A DNA stretch of 33,020 nucleotides from CAYGVX01 sp964544285 (GCA_964544285.1 CAZJAQ010000009.1:1-33020), one strand, 5' to 3'; positions 22,925-31,808 are shown, numbered from the stretch's first letter. Numbers and translations are program-made. The notes: a model not told the origin generated them from the letters alone.

Positions 22925-23794
22925 TCACAACTTTCCAGCCAGAAGCCCTGCGATGTCACTCGGTTTCTCAGCAACCTTCACGCCCGCAGCCTTGAACGCT
23001 TCAATCTTGCTGTCAGCAGTCCCAGCCTTGCCCATGACAATGGCACCCGCATGCCCCATACGTTTTCCCGACGGAGCCGTGCGCCCAGCGACAAAAGCCA
23101 CCACTTTTTTAGGATACTTCGTGGCTGCAATGTATTCTGCTGCTTGCTCCTCAGCGTTGCCGCCAATTTCGCCAATCAAAACAACAGCCTCCGTTTCTCT
23201 ATCTTTCTGAAACATCTTCAACGCGTCCACGAAACTCAAGCCCACGATTGGGTCTCCCCCCAACCCAAAACACGTAGACTGCCCAAAACCATGCTTCGTC
23301 AACCCAGAAGCAATCTCGTAGGTTAAGGTTCCGCTTCGAGAAGCTACGCCAACGACACCGCGCTTGAAGACGTGGGCGGGCATTATCCCCAGTTTGCACT
23401 CATCGGGCGTGATGATTCCGGGAGTATTGGGTCCGATGATAGTTACGCCTTGTCGTCTTGCGTAATCCATGACTATGATGGAATCCTTTATGGGGATGTG
23501 TTCGGTGATTATCACGATGGTTTTTATGCCTGCTTCAATAGCTTCTAGCGTTGCTTCAGCGGCAAAGGGTGCGGGAACAAAGATTATCGACGCATTTGCC
23601 TGATGTTTTCGAGCTGCTTCTTTAACCGTATCGTAAACCAGAACCCCTTGAAAGTCTGTATTGCCTTTTCCCGGAGTTACCCCCGCGACGATTTTTGTCC
23701 CATAGTCCAACATCAAGCGTGTGTGAAAACTGCCCTGAGCGCCTGTGATACCTTGCACTATAGCTCTTGTGTTTTTTCCAACGATTATTCCCAT
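22925..23794 (-). CDS. sucD: Succinyl-CoA ligase (ADP-forming), alpha subunit
   Basis: 289 residues, ATG after GGGAGG. CoA-binding N-terminus (VQGITGAQGSFHTRLMLDYG, GVTPGKG), GPNTPGIITP, the SRSGTLTYE segment, and the phosphohistidine H248 in GKRMGHAGAI. It catalyses the CoA-binding and phosphoryl-transfer half of succinyl-CoA + ADP + Pi to succinate + CoA + ATP, or the reverse for biosynthesis. It follows sucC directly. Confidence 0.97.
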   Translation of the reverse strand: MGIIVGKNTRAIVQGITGAQGSFHTRLMLDYGTKIVAGVTPGKGNTDFQGVLVYDTVKEAARKHQANASIIFVPAPFAAEATLEAIEAGIKTIVIITEHIPIKDSIIVMDYARRQGVTIIGPNTPGIITPDECKLGIMPAHVFKRGVVGVASRSGTLTYEIASGLTKHGFGQSTCFGLGGDPIVGLSFVDALKMFQKDRETEAVVLIGEIGGNAEEQAAEYIAATKYPKKVVAFVAGRTAPSGKRMGHAGAIVMGKAGTADSKIEAFKAAGVKVAEKPSDIAGLLAGKL

Positions 23795-23800
23795 CGCCTG

Positions 23801-24946
23801 TTATCCTCCCTTCGCCATCTCGACAGCTTTTTTCGCTGCTTCTTCCATACTGTCTAGAACGTGGATTCCGGCTTCTGTGAGTATGCGTCTGCCTTCTTCC
23901 TCATTTGTGCCCACCAGACGTATCACTATGGGCTTCGTGAAGCCAACTTTCTTCTTCGCTTCCAAGATTCCTCTTGCAACGTTGTCGCATCGGGTTATGC
24001 CGCCTAAGATGTTGATGAAGACTATGGATGCCTTAGTGTCTGTGAGAAGAATGTCGAGGGCGGCTGCAATCTGTTCCTCCGAGGCTCCTCCGCCCACGTC
24101 GAGGAAGTTAGCAGGTCTGCCGCCGTAAAGTTGAACCGCATCTAGGGTAGCCATCACTAGACCTGCACCGTTGCCCATTATGCCGATGTTGCCGTCCAGT
24201 TGCACGTAGGCCAAGCCTGCTTTCTGCGCCCTTATCTCTTCGTGTGTCAGCTCGGTTTTGTCTTCTGAAAGAAGGCGTTCTTTGTATTGGGAATGCCGGT
24301 AGAGGGCGTTGTCGTCGACTATGATTCGAGCGTCTGCGGCAACGAATCTTCCGTCAGCTGTTTCAACGATGGGGTTCATCTCAATCAATTCGGCGTCGAC
24401 ATCCATTGCAGCTTTGTAGAGCTTTTCAAAGATAGTTGCAAGCGTGAGCATGGCTTTGTCCGTGTATCCCATGTTGCTTGCCATCTGTCTTGCGTGATAA
24501 CCTCGGAAGCCTAAGACTGGGTCGACGGGTGATTTGATTATCTTTTCAGGCGTCTTGACTGCAACTTCTTCAATATCCATACCCCCTGCTGTGGAGGCGA
24601 CTGCTACGTAGCATCGACAGGAACGGTCAATCGTTATTCCGAAGTAAAGCTCCTTTTCCACTTCGATTTTTTCCTCTATCATGACGCTACCAACTTTTAG
24701 CCCTTTTATTTTCATGTTCAAAATCTTAGCAGCGGCTCTTTCAGCCTCTTCTAACGTGGTAGCGAATTGGATTCCGCCAGCCTTGCCTCTCCCGGCTACG
24801 AGCACCTGTGCTTTGACAGCGTAAGGAGCACGGAGCTGGGAAGCGGCGTCTCTTGCTTGGGTTGAAGAGGTGGCTAATGCTCCTCGTGGAGTGGGGATTT
24901 CGTATTTTGTGAGTATGGTTTTTGCTTCATGTTCGAAGAGCTTCAT
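23801..24946 (-). CDS. sucC: Succinyl-CoA ligase (ADP-forming), beta subunit
   Basis: 381 residues. The ATP-grasp N-terminal part (MKLFEHEAKTILTKYEIPTP, VKAQVLVAGRGKAGGI, EEKIEVEKELYFGI, LIEMNPIVE) is followed by the ligase domain (NGAGLVMATLDAVQLYGG, NFLDVGGGASEEQ, INILGGITRCDNVA). It binds the nucleotide and succinate. The gene lies 23 bases downstream of an Lrp-like regulator and 6 bases before sucD. Confidence 0.97.
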   Translation of the reverse strand: MKLFEHEAKTILTKYEIPTPRGALATSSTQARDAASQLRAPYAVKAQVLVAGRGKAGGIQFATTLEEAERAAAKILNMKIKGLKVGSVMIEEKIEVEKELYFGITIDRSCRCYVAVASTAGGMDIEEVAVKTPEKIIKSPVDPVLGFRGYHARQMASNMGYTDKAMLTLATIFEKLYKAAMDVDAELIEMNPIVETADGRFVAADARIIVDDNALYRHSQYKERLLSEDKTELTHEEIRAQKAGLAYVQLDGNIGIMGNGAGLVMATLDAVQLYGGRPANFLDVGGGASEEQIAAALDILLTDTKASIVFINILGGITRCDNVARGILEAKKKVGFTKPIVIRLVGTNEEEGRRILTEAGIHVLDSMEEAAKKAVEMAKGG

Positions 24947-24969
24947 AAGGAGACTTCCTTAGAAGAGGG

Positions 24970-25434
24970 TTATTTTAACGTTTGAATGGCGATATAAGTC
25001 CTTGTATCCAAAACACCGTCGACGCTTGCTAACCCCTTTAAAGCCTCATCGAGCTTTTCCCGCTCGATAACTAGAATCGCATCCATGTCCCCTGCCACTC
25101 GGAAGACACGTTGAATGGGGAATTGGAAGATTCTTTCATAGGCTTCTTTTCGTTTTAGGGGAGAAATTTTGAGAAAGACGAAAGCTGGGTTCGCTGAGAG
25201 TCCCAGAAGGTTTAAGCCCTTCTCGGTAACGTCGATGAAGCCTCTACCCGTGCGAATGTGACCTTGGTCTCGAAGCTTACGCAAGTGCACGTTCAGGGCT
25301 TGACGGCTTATGCCTAACTGTGCCGCAAAATCGTTCTGTTTGACTCGTAGGGTATAGATTGTTATTGGCTTGCCCTTTTCATAGAGCATGCGAAGCAGTC
25401 GCACTGGTCGCCCCGTGAGTATGGGTTCTTCCAT
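24970..25434 (-). CDS. Lrp/AsnC-like winged-helix regulator
   Basis: 154 residues from ATG 25434 (TTG 25437 also possible; GGAG lies upstream of both). N-terminal winged helix with recognition helix LGISRQALNVHLRKLRDQG and a wing ending in ALTEKGL-type sequence (DVTEKGLNLLG). The C-terminal half (about 80-154: AFVFLKISP, VFRVAGDMDAILVIER, SVDGVLDTRTYIAIQTL) is an Lrp-type ligand-binding domain. It lies upstream of sucCD on the same strand and may control them (inference). The family assignment is good, but the ligand is unknown. Confidence 0.85.
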   Translation of the reverse strand: MEEPILTGRPVRLLRMLYEKGKPITIYTLRVKQNDFAAQLGISRQALNVHLRKLRDQGHIRTGRGFIDVTEKGLNLLGLSANPAFVFLKISPLKRKEAYERIFQFPIQRVFRVAGDMDAILVIEREKLDEALKGLASVDGVLDTRTYIAIQTLK

Positions 25435-25475
25435 CAAAGAGCTTCTCCATCTTGATTTTAGACAAGACAGAGCTT

Positions 25476-25491
25476 TACGATAGTAACGATA
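25476..25491. promoter_or_regulatory. Direct heptamer repeats in the Lrp-like gene promoter
   Basis: TACGATA (25476-25482) and AACGATA (25485-25491) are spaced 9 bases apart, beside a TATA-like GTTTAATATC on the minus strand, 40-60 bases before the regulator start. This could be an operator for autoregulation. The evidence is only the repeat and its place. Confidence 0.3.
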
Positions 25492-25630
25492 TTAAACTTA
25501 CCGCTACGAGGACTCACGGCGCTTCGGATACCGTAATATATTTATTTGCTCTGCTGCACCTTAAAAAGCCACAGAATATAAATGCCTAGGAGTGAAGCGT
25601 CTCTCCTTAGCTTCGGAGGACACCAAAAGG

Positions 25631-26140
25631 GTGAAAACACAGCTATGCAATTTCTGCCTAAAAAGCGGAATATTATGCTCGAAGTGTCAAGCAAGGGTTA
25701 AGTCAGGGCAGGTCGGCGATGCCTACCTTGAAATCGCCCAGCTACTCCTTTCTCTGGAAGAAAAATATCCACCTCTTCAGGAAGTTTATTTTCACAATGC
25801 CGTCGAAGCAGACGGCGTTCTCGCAGTGATTGTCGGAAGGGGAGACGTTGCTCGCCTCTTAGGCTATGGCGGAAAGATTGTTAAGGCAATAAGCGAAAAA
25901 ACTGGCAAGACCATCCGCATCTTAGAACACGGTGTAGACGACAGAAAATTCCTTGAAGACTTGTTTGCCCCGTTAACCGTTCTAACGATAAACACGATTT
26001 GGCTTCCAGACGGAACTACTGAGACTCGGGTTATCTTGAGAGGAAGAGGACGAAGGACGTCTCTGGCGAATACTAAGGCGATGAAACAGATTGCCCATAA
26101 AGTTCGCAACATGGTTCTGAGAGTAGAATTCTCAAGCTGA
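25631..26140 (+). CDS. KH-domain RNA-binding protein, archaeal NusA-like
   Basis: 169 residues from GTG 25631, chosen because GGAGGA lies 11 bases upstream and because MKTQLCNFCLKSGILC suits the family start; GTG 25592 would add 13 residues. The N-terminus has a cysteine cluster LCNFCLKSG...CSKC (C6, C9, C15, C18 by this start), likely zinc-binding. The body has KH-type segments (VARLLGYGGKIVKAISEKTGK with the GxxG-like loop; RRTSLANTKAMKQIA). It ends 10 bases before aspS, so the two are probably cotranscribed. A role in transcription or RNA handling is inferred. Confidence 0.75.
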   Translation: MKTQLCNFCLKSGILCSKCQARVKSGQVGDAYLEIAQLLLSLEEKYPPLQEVYFHNAVEADGVLAVIVGRGDVARLLGYGGKIVKAISEKTGKTIRILEHGVDDRKFLEDLFAPLTVLTINTIWLPDGTTETRVILRGRGRRTSLANTKAMKQIAHKVRNMVLRVEFSS

Positions 26141-26150
26141 GGAGACGAAT

Positions 26151-27476
26151 ATGACTGTGAAACTCGACTCGTTGGGCGACTGGCGAAAAACACTCTACAC
26201 CTCCGACATAAAGCCAGAGTTTGACGGAAAAGAAGTCATTGTCCTAGGGTGGGTTCAAGAAATCCGAGACTTGGGCGCCATCAAATTCGTAATCCTCCAA
26301 GACCGCCAAGGAACAGTGCAGATAACCATTCCAAAGAAGAGAGCGAGCAAGGAAGTCTTGGAGAAGGCAGATTCTCTGCAGCTGCAATATTGCATCGGGG
26401 TAAAAGGCACGGTAAAGAAGACCGAAATGACTCAGCGGGGCTTAGAAATAATCCCCAGTGAAATTAGGATTCTCGGATTAGCTCAGCATCCACTTCCCCT
26501 CGACGTGACTGGCAAGACTCCTGCGACGATCGACACGCGGTTAAACGCTCGAGTGCTCGACCTCTGTCTAGAAGAGAACCGTGCAATATGGAGTATCCAG
26601 CACACAACGTTGGCTGCTCTTCGCAGTTTTCTTTCAGAAAGGGGTTTCATGGAGGTTTACACGCCGAGAATCATCGCAACCGCAACCGAAGGTGGAGCTG
26701 CTCTCTTTTCTGTAGAGTATTTTGACCAAGCAGCCTACCTGGCTCAGAGTCCGCAGCTGTATAAGGAGGAGTTGACGTTGTGTTTTGAGAAGGTGTTTGA
26801 AATCGGACCTTTTTTTAGGGCTGAAGAGTCTCACACGCGACATCACATCAGCGAGTTTATCTCTGTCGACGTTGAGCAGGCTTTCGCCACTCAAGACGAC
26901 GTTATGACTCTGCTTGAGCAAGTCGTGCATCATGTTTGCGAAACCGTGAAAATGGGCTGCCAGAAAGAACTTGCCATTCTAAAGCATGAAATTGAGGTTC
27001 CGAGGTTGCCCACGAGACGGCTCACTTACACTGAAATTCTCGATGAACTAGCCGAGGAAGGGATAAAAGTTCCTTGGGGCGAAGACATACCCACGACTGC
27101 CTACAGAGCTTTGGGCAAGCTTCACCCTGACTTTTACTTCATAACCGACTGGCCCACTAAGTCCAAGCCATTCTACATCCAGCCCAAAGATGACAACCCT
27201 GAAGTAAGCGAGGGGTTCGACTTCATGTGGAAGTGGATGGAGCTGGCTTCTGGGGGGACGAGGGTTCACTCTAAAGATTTTTTGATGAGGCGACTGAAGG
27301 AGCAGGGACTAGACCCAGAAGCTTTTAAACATCACTTGCAGGTCTTCGACTACGGGTTGCCTCCGCATGCGGGCTGGGCGGCGGGTTTTGGGAGGGTTTT
27401 AATGATGTTGACGGGAAAGCGTAACATTAGGGAAGTTGTTTTGTTCCCGAGAGACCGCACTCGGCTTACGCCTTGA
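26151..27476 (+). CDS. aspS: Aspartyl-tRNA synthetase (archaeal type)
   Basis: 441 residues, ATG behind GGAG. The N-terminal OB-fold anticodon domain (VIVLGWVQEIRDLGAIKFVI, QDRQGTVQITIP) occupies about 1-105. The class II core has motif 2 FEIGPFFRAEESHTRHH with EFISVDVE, and motif 3 GWAAGFGRVLMMLTG. It ends NIREVVLFPRDRTRLTP. Length fits archaeal AspRS. Whether it also charges tRNA-Asn (non-discriminating) cannot be judged without a search for AsnRS and gatCAB elsewhere. Confidence 0.97.
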   Translation: MTVKLDSLGDWRKTLYTSDIKPEFDGKEVIVLGWVQEIRDLGAIKFVILQDRQGTVQITIPKKRASKEVLEKADSLQLQYCIGVKGTVKKTEMTQRGLEIIPSEIRILGLAQHPLPLDVTGKTPATIDTRLNARVLDLCLEENRAIWSIQHTTLAALRSFLSERGFMEVYTPRIIATATEGGAALFSVEYFDQAAYLAQSPQLYKEELTLCFEKVFEIGPFFRAEESHTRHHISEFISVDVEQAFATQDDVMTLLEQVVHHVCETVKMGCQKELAILKHEIEVPRLPTRRLTYTEILDELAEEGIKVPWGEDIPTTAYRALGKLHPDFYFITDWPTKSKPFYIQPKDDNPEVSEGFDFMWKWMELASGGTRVHSKDFLMRRLKEQGLDPEAFKHHLQVFDYGLPPHAGWAAGFGRVLMMLTGKRNIREVVLFPRDRTRLTP

Positions 27477-27571
27477 GTCGTTGGTGAGCGTGTTCTTCTA
27501 GAAGATAAATCCCTAAACATATAAGAAAAAGCGAACGAACAATTCCTCGTAGAAAGGAGAGACAGTGAAGA

Positions 27572-28012
27572 ATGCAGAAGAAAACCGTAGGGGTAGTAGC
27601 CATCACTCTGCTTGCGCTCGCAACGTTAAGCATCGTTTATCTCTTGAGACCAACTCAAGCAACATTGCTGGAATACGAGACTACGTGCAGCGGAACAGTA
27701 AACAAGAAACCTGGCGAATCTTTCACCGTCACGATTACTTTCAAGAACAAGGGCACAAGCGAGGGCACGTGGAGAGTCGCGGTGACCTTCGAAGGCGACA
27801 ATTGGACTTGGAAGGGCGAAGAGAAAGAACTCACTCTGAAACCAAGCGAGAAGAAGACTCTAACATGGGAAGGAAACGTGCCCGAGGATGCAGCTGTAGA
27901 CAGCGTAGCACATCTAATCGTGTACTACGGCGACAAGTTTGTAGCCTTGAACTGGTGGGTTCACGTCGTGTCTGGTGCCGAACTCAGCATAGTCGACAGC
28001 AAAGTAAGCTAA
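27572..28012 (+). CDS. Membrane-anchored or secreted beta-sandwich protein
   Basis: 146 residues from ATG 27572 behind AAGGAGA. Residues 7-26 form a hydrophobic anchor or signal segment (VGVVAITLLALATLSIVYLL). Residues about 38-135 alternate in strands in the style of NEW3/CARDB domains (KKPGESFTVTITFKNKG, WRVAVTFEGDNW, KPSEKKTLTWEG). A longer frame overlapping on the same strand (27565-28029) lacks such order and is a shadow. Function unknown; it resembles the repeats of the dockerin protein at 1-1604 in fold type. Confidence 0.7.
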   Translation: MQKKTVGVVAITLLALATLSIVYLLRPTQATLLEYETTCSGTVNKKPGESFTVTITFKNKGTSEGTWRVAVTFEGDNWTWKGEEKELTLKPSEKKTLTWEGNVPEDAAVDSVAHLIVYYGDKFVALNWWVHVVSGAELSIVDSKVS

Positions 28013-28032
28013 ACCGATTTGACCTGTAATGA

Positions 28033-28040
28033 CTTATATC
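28033..28040 (+). promoter_or_regulatory. TATA box suggesting a leaderless message
   Basis: CTTATATC is centred about 27 bases before ATG 28064, leaving no room for a leader or ribosome site. This supports 28064 rather than the upstream start at 28019. Confidence 0.45.
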
Positions 28041-28063
28041 AGCTTGGTGCAAATTACTTAGCT

Positions 28064-28549
28064 ATGAAAATTTTGATTTTTACTGAAGGAACTTTGATAA
28101 TGCACAGAAATGCGAAGGGACTCACAAGAGAAGAGATAGTGCAACAGGTTCGTTACAGGAAAGACGCTTCGCTTTACGATTGGAAAGCTTACATTCCGGT
28201 TGGCAACGCAGCCAAGAAGCTACAAGCATGGAAACGTCAAGGAGCTGAGATTTTCTACTTAACCTCTAGAACGAAACTCGAAGAAGTTGAGGAGATAAAG
28301 AAAGTTCTTGAACGCCACGGCTTCCCAGAAGGCCAACTGCTCTTCAAACGGGAAAGCGAAGAGTACAATGATGTTGCAGAGCGGATAATGCCAGACATCA
28401 TAGTTGAAGATGACTGTGAAAGCATTGGAGGGGCAGACCAGATGACTTACACCCATATTAAGCCAGAGTTAAAGAAGAGAATAAGGCTAATCGCCGTTAA
28501 AGAATTCGGTGGAATCGACCACCTCCCTGACAACATTCTGCAAAAATAG
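28064..28549 (+). CDS. HAD-like protein lacking the catalytic aspartates
   Basis: 161 residues from ATG 28064. HAD layout: motif I position MKILIFTEGTLIMH, motif II YLTSR (T67-S68-R69), a lysine near FKRESEE (K95), and motif IV IVEDDCES (D116, D117). The nucleophile and acid/base aspartates of DxDGT are replaced by F6 and E8 (F-T-E-G-T), so normal phosphatase chemistry should be lost. It may bind a phosphate ligand or be a specialised branch. Convergent with truD; their stops abut. Confidence 0.65.
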   Translation: MKILIFTEGTLIMHRNAKGLTREEIVQQVRYRKDASLYDWKAYIPVGNAAKKLQAWKRQGAEIFYLTSRTKLEEVEEIKKVLERHGFPEGQLLFKRESEEYNDVAERIMPDIIVEDDCESIGGADQMTYTHIKPELKKRIRLIAVKEFGGIDHLPDNILQK

Positions 28550-29911
28550 TTAGAAACCCGCCTTTATCAAGTTGTGCGGCTTCATGAATTCTCGTAAGAC
28601 TACGGTTGCGTAACAACCCCGATGCAGAGTAAACCCCATTCTCAGTTTCTTCTTGCTCGGGTTTAACTCGTCTTTGGTTGGTCTTTCTACGTTGAAGTTT
28701 ATTGGGGGTGTAATAGCAGCTCGAAGCTCGCCCGCCGCGCTCATCTCGGGCATAGAAGAGACATAGAAATTGTTCTGGGCTATCTTCTCGCTTTCGAGTA
28801 TAGACGTTTCTATCTCGCCTTGCATGCCGTCTGAAGGGGGCTGCTTGAAACCAATTAGGGGAATTGCGACGTACATCTCGCCTCTTCCCACAGACTTACG
28901 TAGAGTTGGAAGGTTCTCAAGAGAAGCCTTTACGTAGCTGTTGGTCGGTAAGCCGTGGCTGTCGGTTTTCACCACGTAGTCCCCGACTTGTGGCTCGTTA
29001 ATCGGAATCCCACGTAGCAAACGCTGACTGAGGAAACGGTTGAAGAGATGCGACTGGTATGCTTGGAGAAAGAGACAACACAAACGCTGCGGTAGCCTCC
29101 TAAAAGCACCCACATAGTCTTTCCCATTCTTCGCCAAATGTGCCAACATCAGCCTCTCGTACAACAATCTTCGTGGGAAATGGTTAAGCGCCTCTTCAAA
29201 GTCATGAGTTTCCAGCAACTTCTGTCTCGCCTCTCTTGATTGGGGATGCTCGTGGGAGCTTGATTTGGCGAGGAACAGCAGCGCCGCCTTTTCCAAATCG
29301 TTCCGCGCAAAGGCTTTGCCAACTAAATGCGTAATGGGACGGGTGGTGCCGAAACGTTGATGTCCGAAAAAGTTGGGAACACCGCCCAGAACGTGTAACT
29401 CGTCTGCTATTTCGGCTATTCTTTCCTCAACAACTGTAACGTTGTGGCTGATGCCTCTCACCGTCAAGTGGAACACGTTGCCAAACAGCATGTGAGGAAA
29501 AATCATGTTGGGCGAATAACGAAGAGGATACACGTTTAAGCCATCTACACGTATGCGTTTCAGTTGTTCCAACCTTACGTTTTCGATGCTGATGTGCTGG
29601 GCTGTGAAGGCTTTCTTGTCCTTTATCCCCGCTATCTGCACTCGCCGCTCGCTGATGCCCAACTGCTTAGCGATTTTTCTTGCTGCCAGCAGCGTGTCCC
29701 AGTCACGTTTGACAAGCAGGCAGATTAGGTATCGCCCTTCCCCAACTACTTGAGGTGGCAGTTTTGGCTCCAACTCTGCCTTTGAGCCATCGACAAGAAC
29801 TTCTTCAACCCCGAAGTCTTCAGGCGTTTGTCGTATTACGCCCCCTATGCCACGAGTCTTGGTGGCAAAGGTTTCGATGCCCAACTGTTTTTCGATGGTT
29901 GTGACCTTCAA
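28550..29911 (-). CDS. truD: tRNA pseudouridine(13) synthase TruD
   Basis: 453 residues from a TTG start behind AAGGGTTAA. The catalytic aspartate is D98 in AGIKDKKAFTAQ. Other family stretches are TPEDFGVEEV, VPNFFGHQRFGTTRPITHLVG, LFLQAYQSHLFNRFLSQRL and the C-terminal FTLHRGCYATVVLREFMKP. The TRUD insertion domain seen in archaeal members fits its length. It modifies U13 in tRNA. Last gene of an operon with pth2 and a geranylgeranyl reductase. Confidence 0.95.
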   Translation of the reverse strand: MKVTTIEKQLGIETFATKTRGIGGVIRQTPEDFGVEEVLVDGSKAELEPKLPPQVVGEGRYLICLLVKRDWDTLLAARKIAKQLGISERRVQIAGIKDKKAFTAQHISIENVRLEQLKRIRVDGLNVYPLRYSPNMIFPHMLFGNVFHLTVRGISHNVTVVEERIAEIADELHVLGGVPNFFGHQRFGTTRPITHLVGKAFARNDLEKAALLFLAKSSSHEHPQSREARQKLLETHDFEEALNHFPRRLLYERLMLAHLAKNGKDYVGAFRRLPQRLCCLFLQAYQSHLFNRFLSQRLLRGIPINEPQVGDYVVKTDSHGLPTNSYVKASLENLPTLRKSVGRGEMYVAIPLIGFKQPPSDGMQGEIETSILESEKIAQNNFYVSSMPEMSAAGELRAAITPPINFNVERPTKDELNPSKKKLRMGFTLHRGCYATVVLREFMKPHNLIKAGF

Positions 29912-29929
29912 AGGATTAACCCTTGCTGC

Positions 29930-30298
29930 TTACAGAAGCGGCAGTTTTCCTGTTATTTGGTCGATTTGCGTTGATGGCGCTGGTCCGATGCCTAAGCATG
30001 TCACAGTGTTTGGGGGTAGTTGAGTCAACCCTCGGTCTGTGATGAGGCTGTGGGGAAGCTTCATCTGTCTAGCTTCTCTTTCAAGCTCCAAAAGCTCTGC
30101 TAGGCGTTTTACCTTCACCGCCACCTTACACTGTCCTTCCCTCAGCCATGCGTCCCACCACTCTGGACGCTTCTTCCTAGCCTCTTCGGCGGCAGAAACA
30201 GCAGCATGCCCCACCTGCACTGCAAGCTTACCCTTGCCCATCTTCAAATCTGTTCGCACCACGACTACCTGCTTGTACTTGAATTCCTCTTGCGCCAT
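29930..30298 (-). CDS. pth2: Peptidyl-tRNA hydrolase, archaeal type (Pth2)
   Basis: 122 residues, ATG after AAGGTGATTGG. Family segments: KQVVVVRTDLKMGKGKLAVQ, VGHAAVSAAEEA, LITDRGLTQLPPNTVTCLGI and a GPAP...IDQITGKLPLL end. It frees peptides from tRNA after premature dissociation. It lies 18 bases before truD. Confidence 0.97.
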   Translation of the reverse strand: MAQEEFKYKQVVVVRTDLKMGKGKLAVQVGHAAVSAAEEARKKRPEWWDAWLREGQCKVAVKVKRLAELLELEREARQMKLPHSLITDRGLTQLPPNTVTCLGIGPAPSTQIDQITGKLPLL

Positions 30299-30320
30299 CC
30301 AATCACCTTGATAAGCGTGT

Positions 30321-31535
30321 TTAGAGGAACGAAGCCTTCAGGAAATATAACGCTGTCGCCAAGACTCTTGGACTCTTTGCCATGTGGATCAGCGAAGAGC
30401 CCTGAAAGTCAACATCCTTTACGTTTTTCAAGCTTTCATCTAACTTCAACAGCGAGCAAAGGGCTATGAGTCGGTCGAGATGCTTGTCTGAGAACCCGTT
30501 AAGCATACGCCTCAAACGTTTCATCGCAATCATGTCGAAGCCCATCTCTCTCTTCCATCGACGCTCATACTCAGAAAGAAAGAATGCGGAAGAATCCTCG
30601 TATCGGACAGCAACTGCAGCGACTTTGCCCGCAATCTTCGCGCATTTCAATCCCATGACGATTCCTCCACCCGTGGTGGGTTTAACCTGCGAAGCAGCAT
30701 CGCCCACGATCAACAGCCCATTATAGAAAGTTCTGGGAATTGGTCCTCCAAGCGAAATGGGGTGGTAAACGAGGTTGACGATTTTGCTTCGTCTCAGCCT
30801 TCGGCGAGCAACGGGGTTGTGGTGGACGAAGTGGCGAAAGCAATCGCGGGAACTGCCTCTTGCCGTTGCCAATCCAACCTTAGCTGAACCGTCACGTCGT
30901 GGAACTATCCAAGCAAAAAAGCCAGGGGCAAAGCGGCTACTGAGGAACACTTCAACCGTGGCCTCGTCTGTTCCCTCTATTTTGTCAACTTCTGCTTGCA
31001 CCCCGTTAACTATCATACAGCGGTTAAGGGAGGGCAGCCCTGCTCGTTTCAAGAGGGTTGAAGCTACTCCTTCGGCGTCGATTACCACTTTAGACGCTAG
31101 ATTTTGGGTTTTTTTCCTTTGCTTGACTGCGACACCTCTAACCGAACCTTTCTCAACCAGAAGCGAGTCAACGTGAGTGTTCTTGAGAATCTTGACGCCC
31201 GCTTCTGAAGCCATGTTCGAAAGGTGCTGGTCGAAAAGCTCTCGGTTGACGACACAGGTTACTGGGGAGGCAAACCTGACTGAGAATCGGTAGCCAGAGG
31301 GAGAGTGGAAGATGGCGGATTTAATCTCGTTCTCGAAGACGTTTTTTGGTAAATGAAGGTTCAAGCTTCTTATGCCGCTGAGGCTTACGTGTCCCGTGCA
31401 GTGTGTGGGGCTTCCCACTTTGTCGTGTTCTTCGCAGAGGGTGACTTGAACGCCCAGTTTCGCCGCTTGAAGGGCAGAAAAGGAACCAGTTGGACCACCG
31501 CCGACAACTACCACGTCCGAATTCACAGCAACCAC
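30321..31535 (-). CDS. Geranylgeranyl reductase family FAD protein
   Basis: 404 residues from a GTG start. N-terminal FAD motif VVVVGGGPTGSFSALQAAKLG, the adenine-site CEEHDKVGSPTHCTGHVS, central strand/helix ASKVVIDAEGVASTLLKRAG, and the second FAD motif LLIVGDAASQVKPTTGGGIVMGL. Archaeal members saturate the isoprenoid chains of membrane lipids (digeranylgeranylglycerophospholipid reductase), though some act on other polyprenyls. Reduced ferredoxin is a known donor in some members. Leads the operon with pth2 and truD. Confidence 0.88.
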   Translation of the reverse strand: MVAVNSDVVVVGGGPTGSFSALQAAKLGVQVTLCEEHDKVGSPTHCTGHVSLSGIRSLNLHLPKNVFENEIKSAIFHSPSGYRFSVRFASPVTCVVNRELFDQHLSNMASEAGVKILKNTHVDSLLVEKGSVRGVAVKQRKKTQNLASKVVIDAEGVASTLLKRAGLPSLNRCMIVNGVQAEVDKIEGTDEATVEVFLSSRFAPGFFAWIVPRRDGSAKVGLATARGSSRDCFRHFVHHNPVARRRLRRSKIVNLVYHPISLGGPIPRTFYNGLLIVGDAASQVKPTTGGGIVMGLKCAKIAGKVAAVAVRYEDSSAFFLSEYERRWKREMGFDMIAMKRLRRMLNGFSDKHLDRLIALCSLLKLDESLKNVKDVDFQGSSLIHMAKSPRVLATALYFLKASFL

Positions 31536-31637
31536 GTTTGATGTTTTTGGGGTTCAATTATTTACGTTTTCATCTTGCTTCAGGAACAGAATATGGATTA
31601 GAAAAACGAGAAAAAAAGGAGGGAAGATGGCGGTTTT

Positions 31638-31808
31638 TTAGATTTTCTTCTTGCTCAACGTTTTACGGAAGGCACCGTGGCCTTTTGGGCAGTCGAAGAG
31701 TCCTATTTCAAGTTGGAGTCTTTTGCCGCTTTTGTCTGGTCGTCCAGCCATCTTCCAAGTCTTTCTTGGTTTAGAGACTTCTGTTCCGCATTTTGGACAT
31801 TTAGCCAT
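31638..31808 (-). CDS. Small zinc-ribbon protein with a Cren7-like C-terminal half
   Basis: 56 residues from ATG 31808 to TAA at 31638-31640, found by direct translation. It starts MAKCPKCGTEV (C4, C7). The second ligand pair is probably C40 and H44 (DCPKGHG), where a classical ribbon would have two cysteines. Residues 17-51 (KTWKMAGRP, LEIGLFDCP, FRKTL) resemble the KVWALAPKG, KIGLFKDP and FRHKL order of the chromatin protein Cren7. Whether it binds DNA is not known. An AT-rich promoter gap (31830-31860) follows upstream. Family not named with certainty. Confidence 0.7.
   Translation of the reverse strand: MAKCPKCGTEVSKPRKTWKMAGRPDKSGKRLQLEIGLFDCPKGHGAFRKTLSKKKI

Noticed and set aside
27565..28029. 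154-codon frame on the plus strand overlapping the beta-sandwich protein
   Set aside because: Basic, glutamine/serine/arginine-rich sequence without order. The alternative frame has a signal anchor, a good ribosome site and regular strands.
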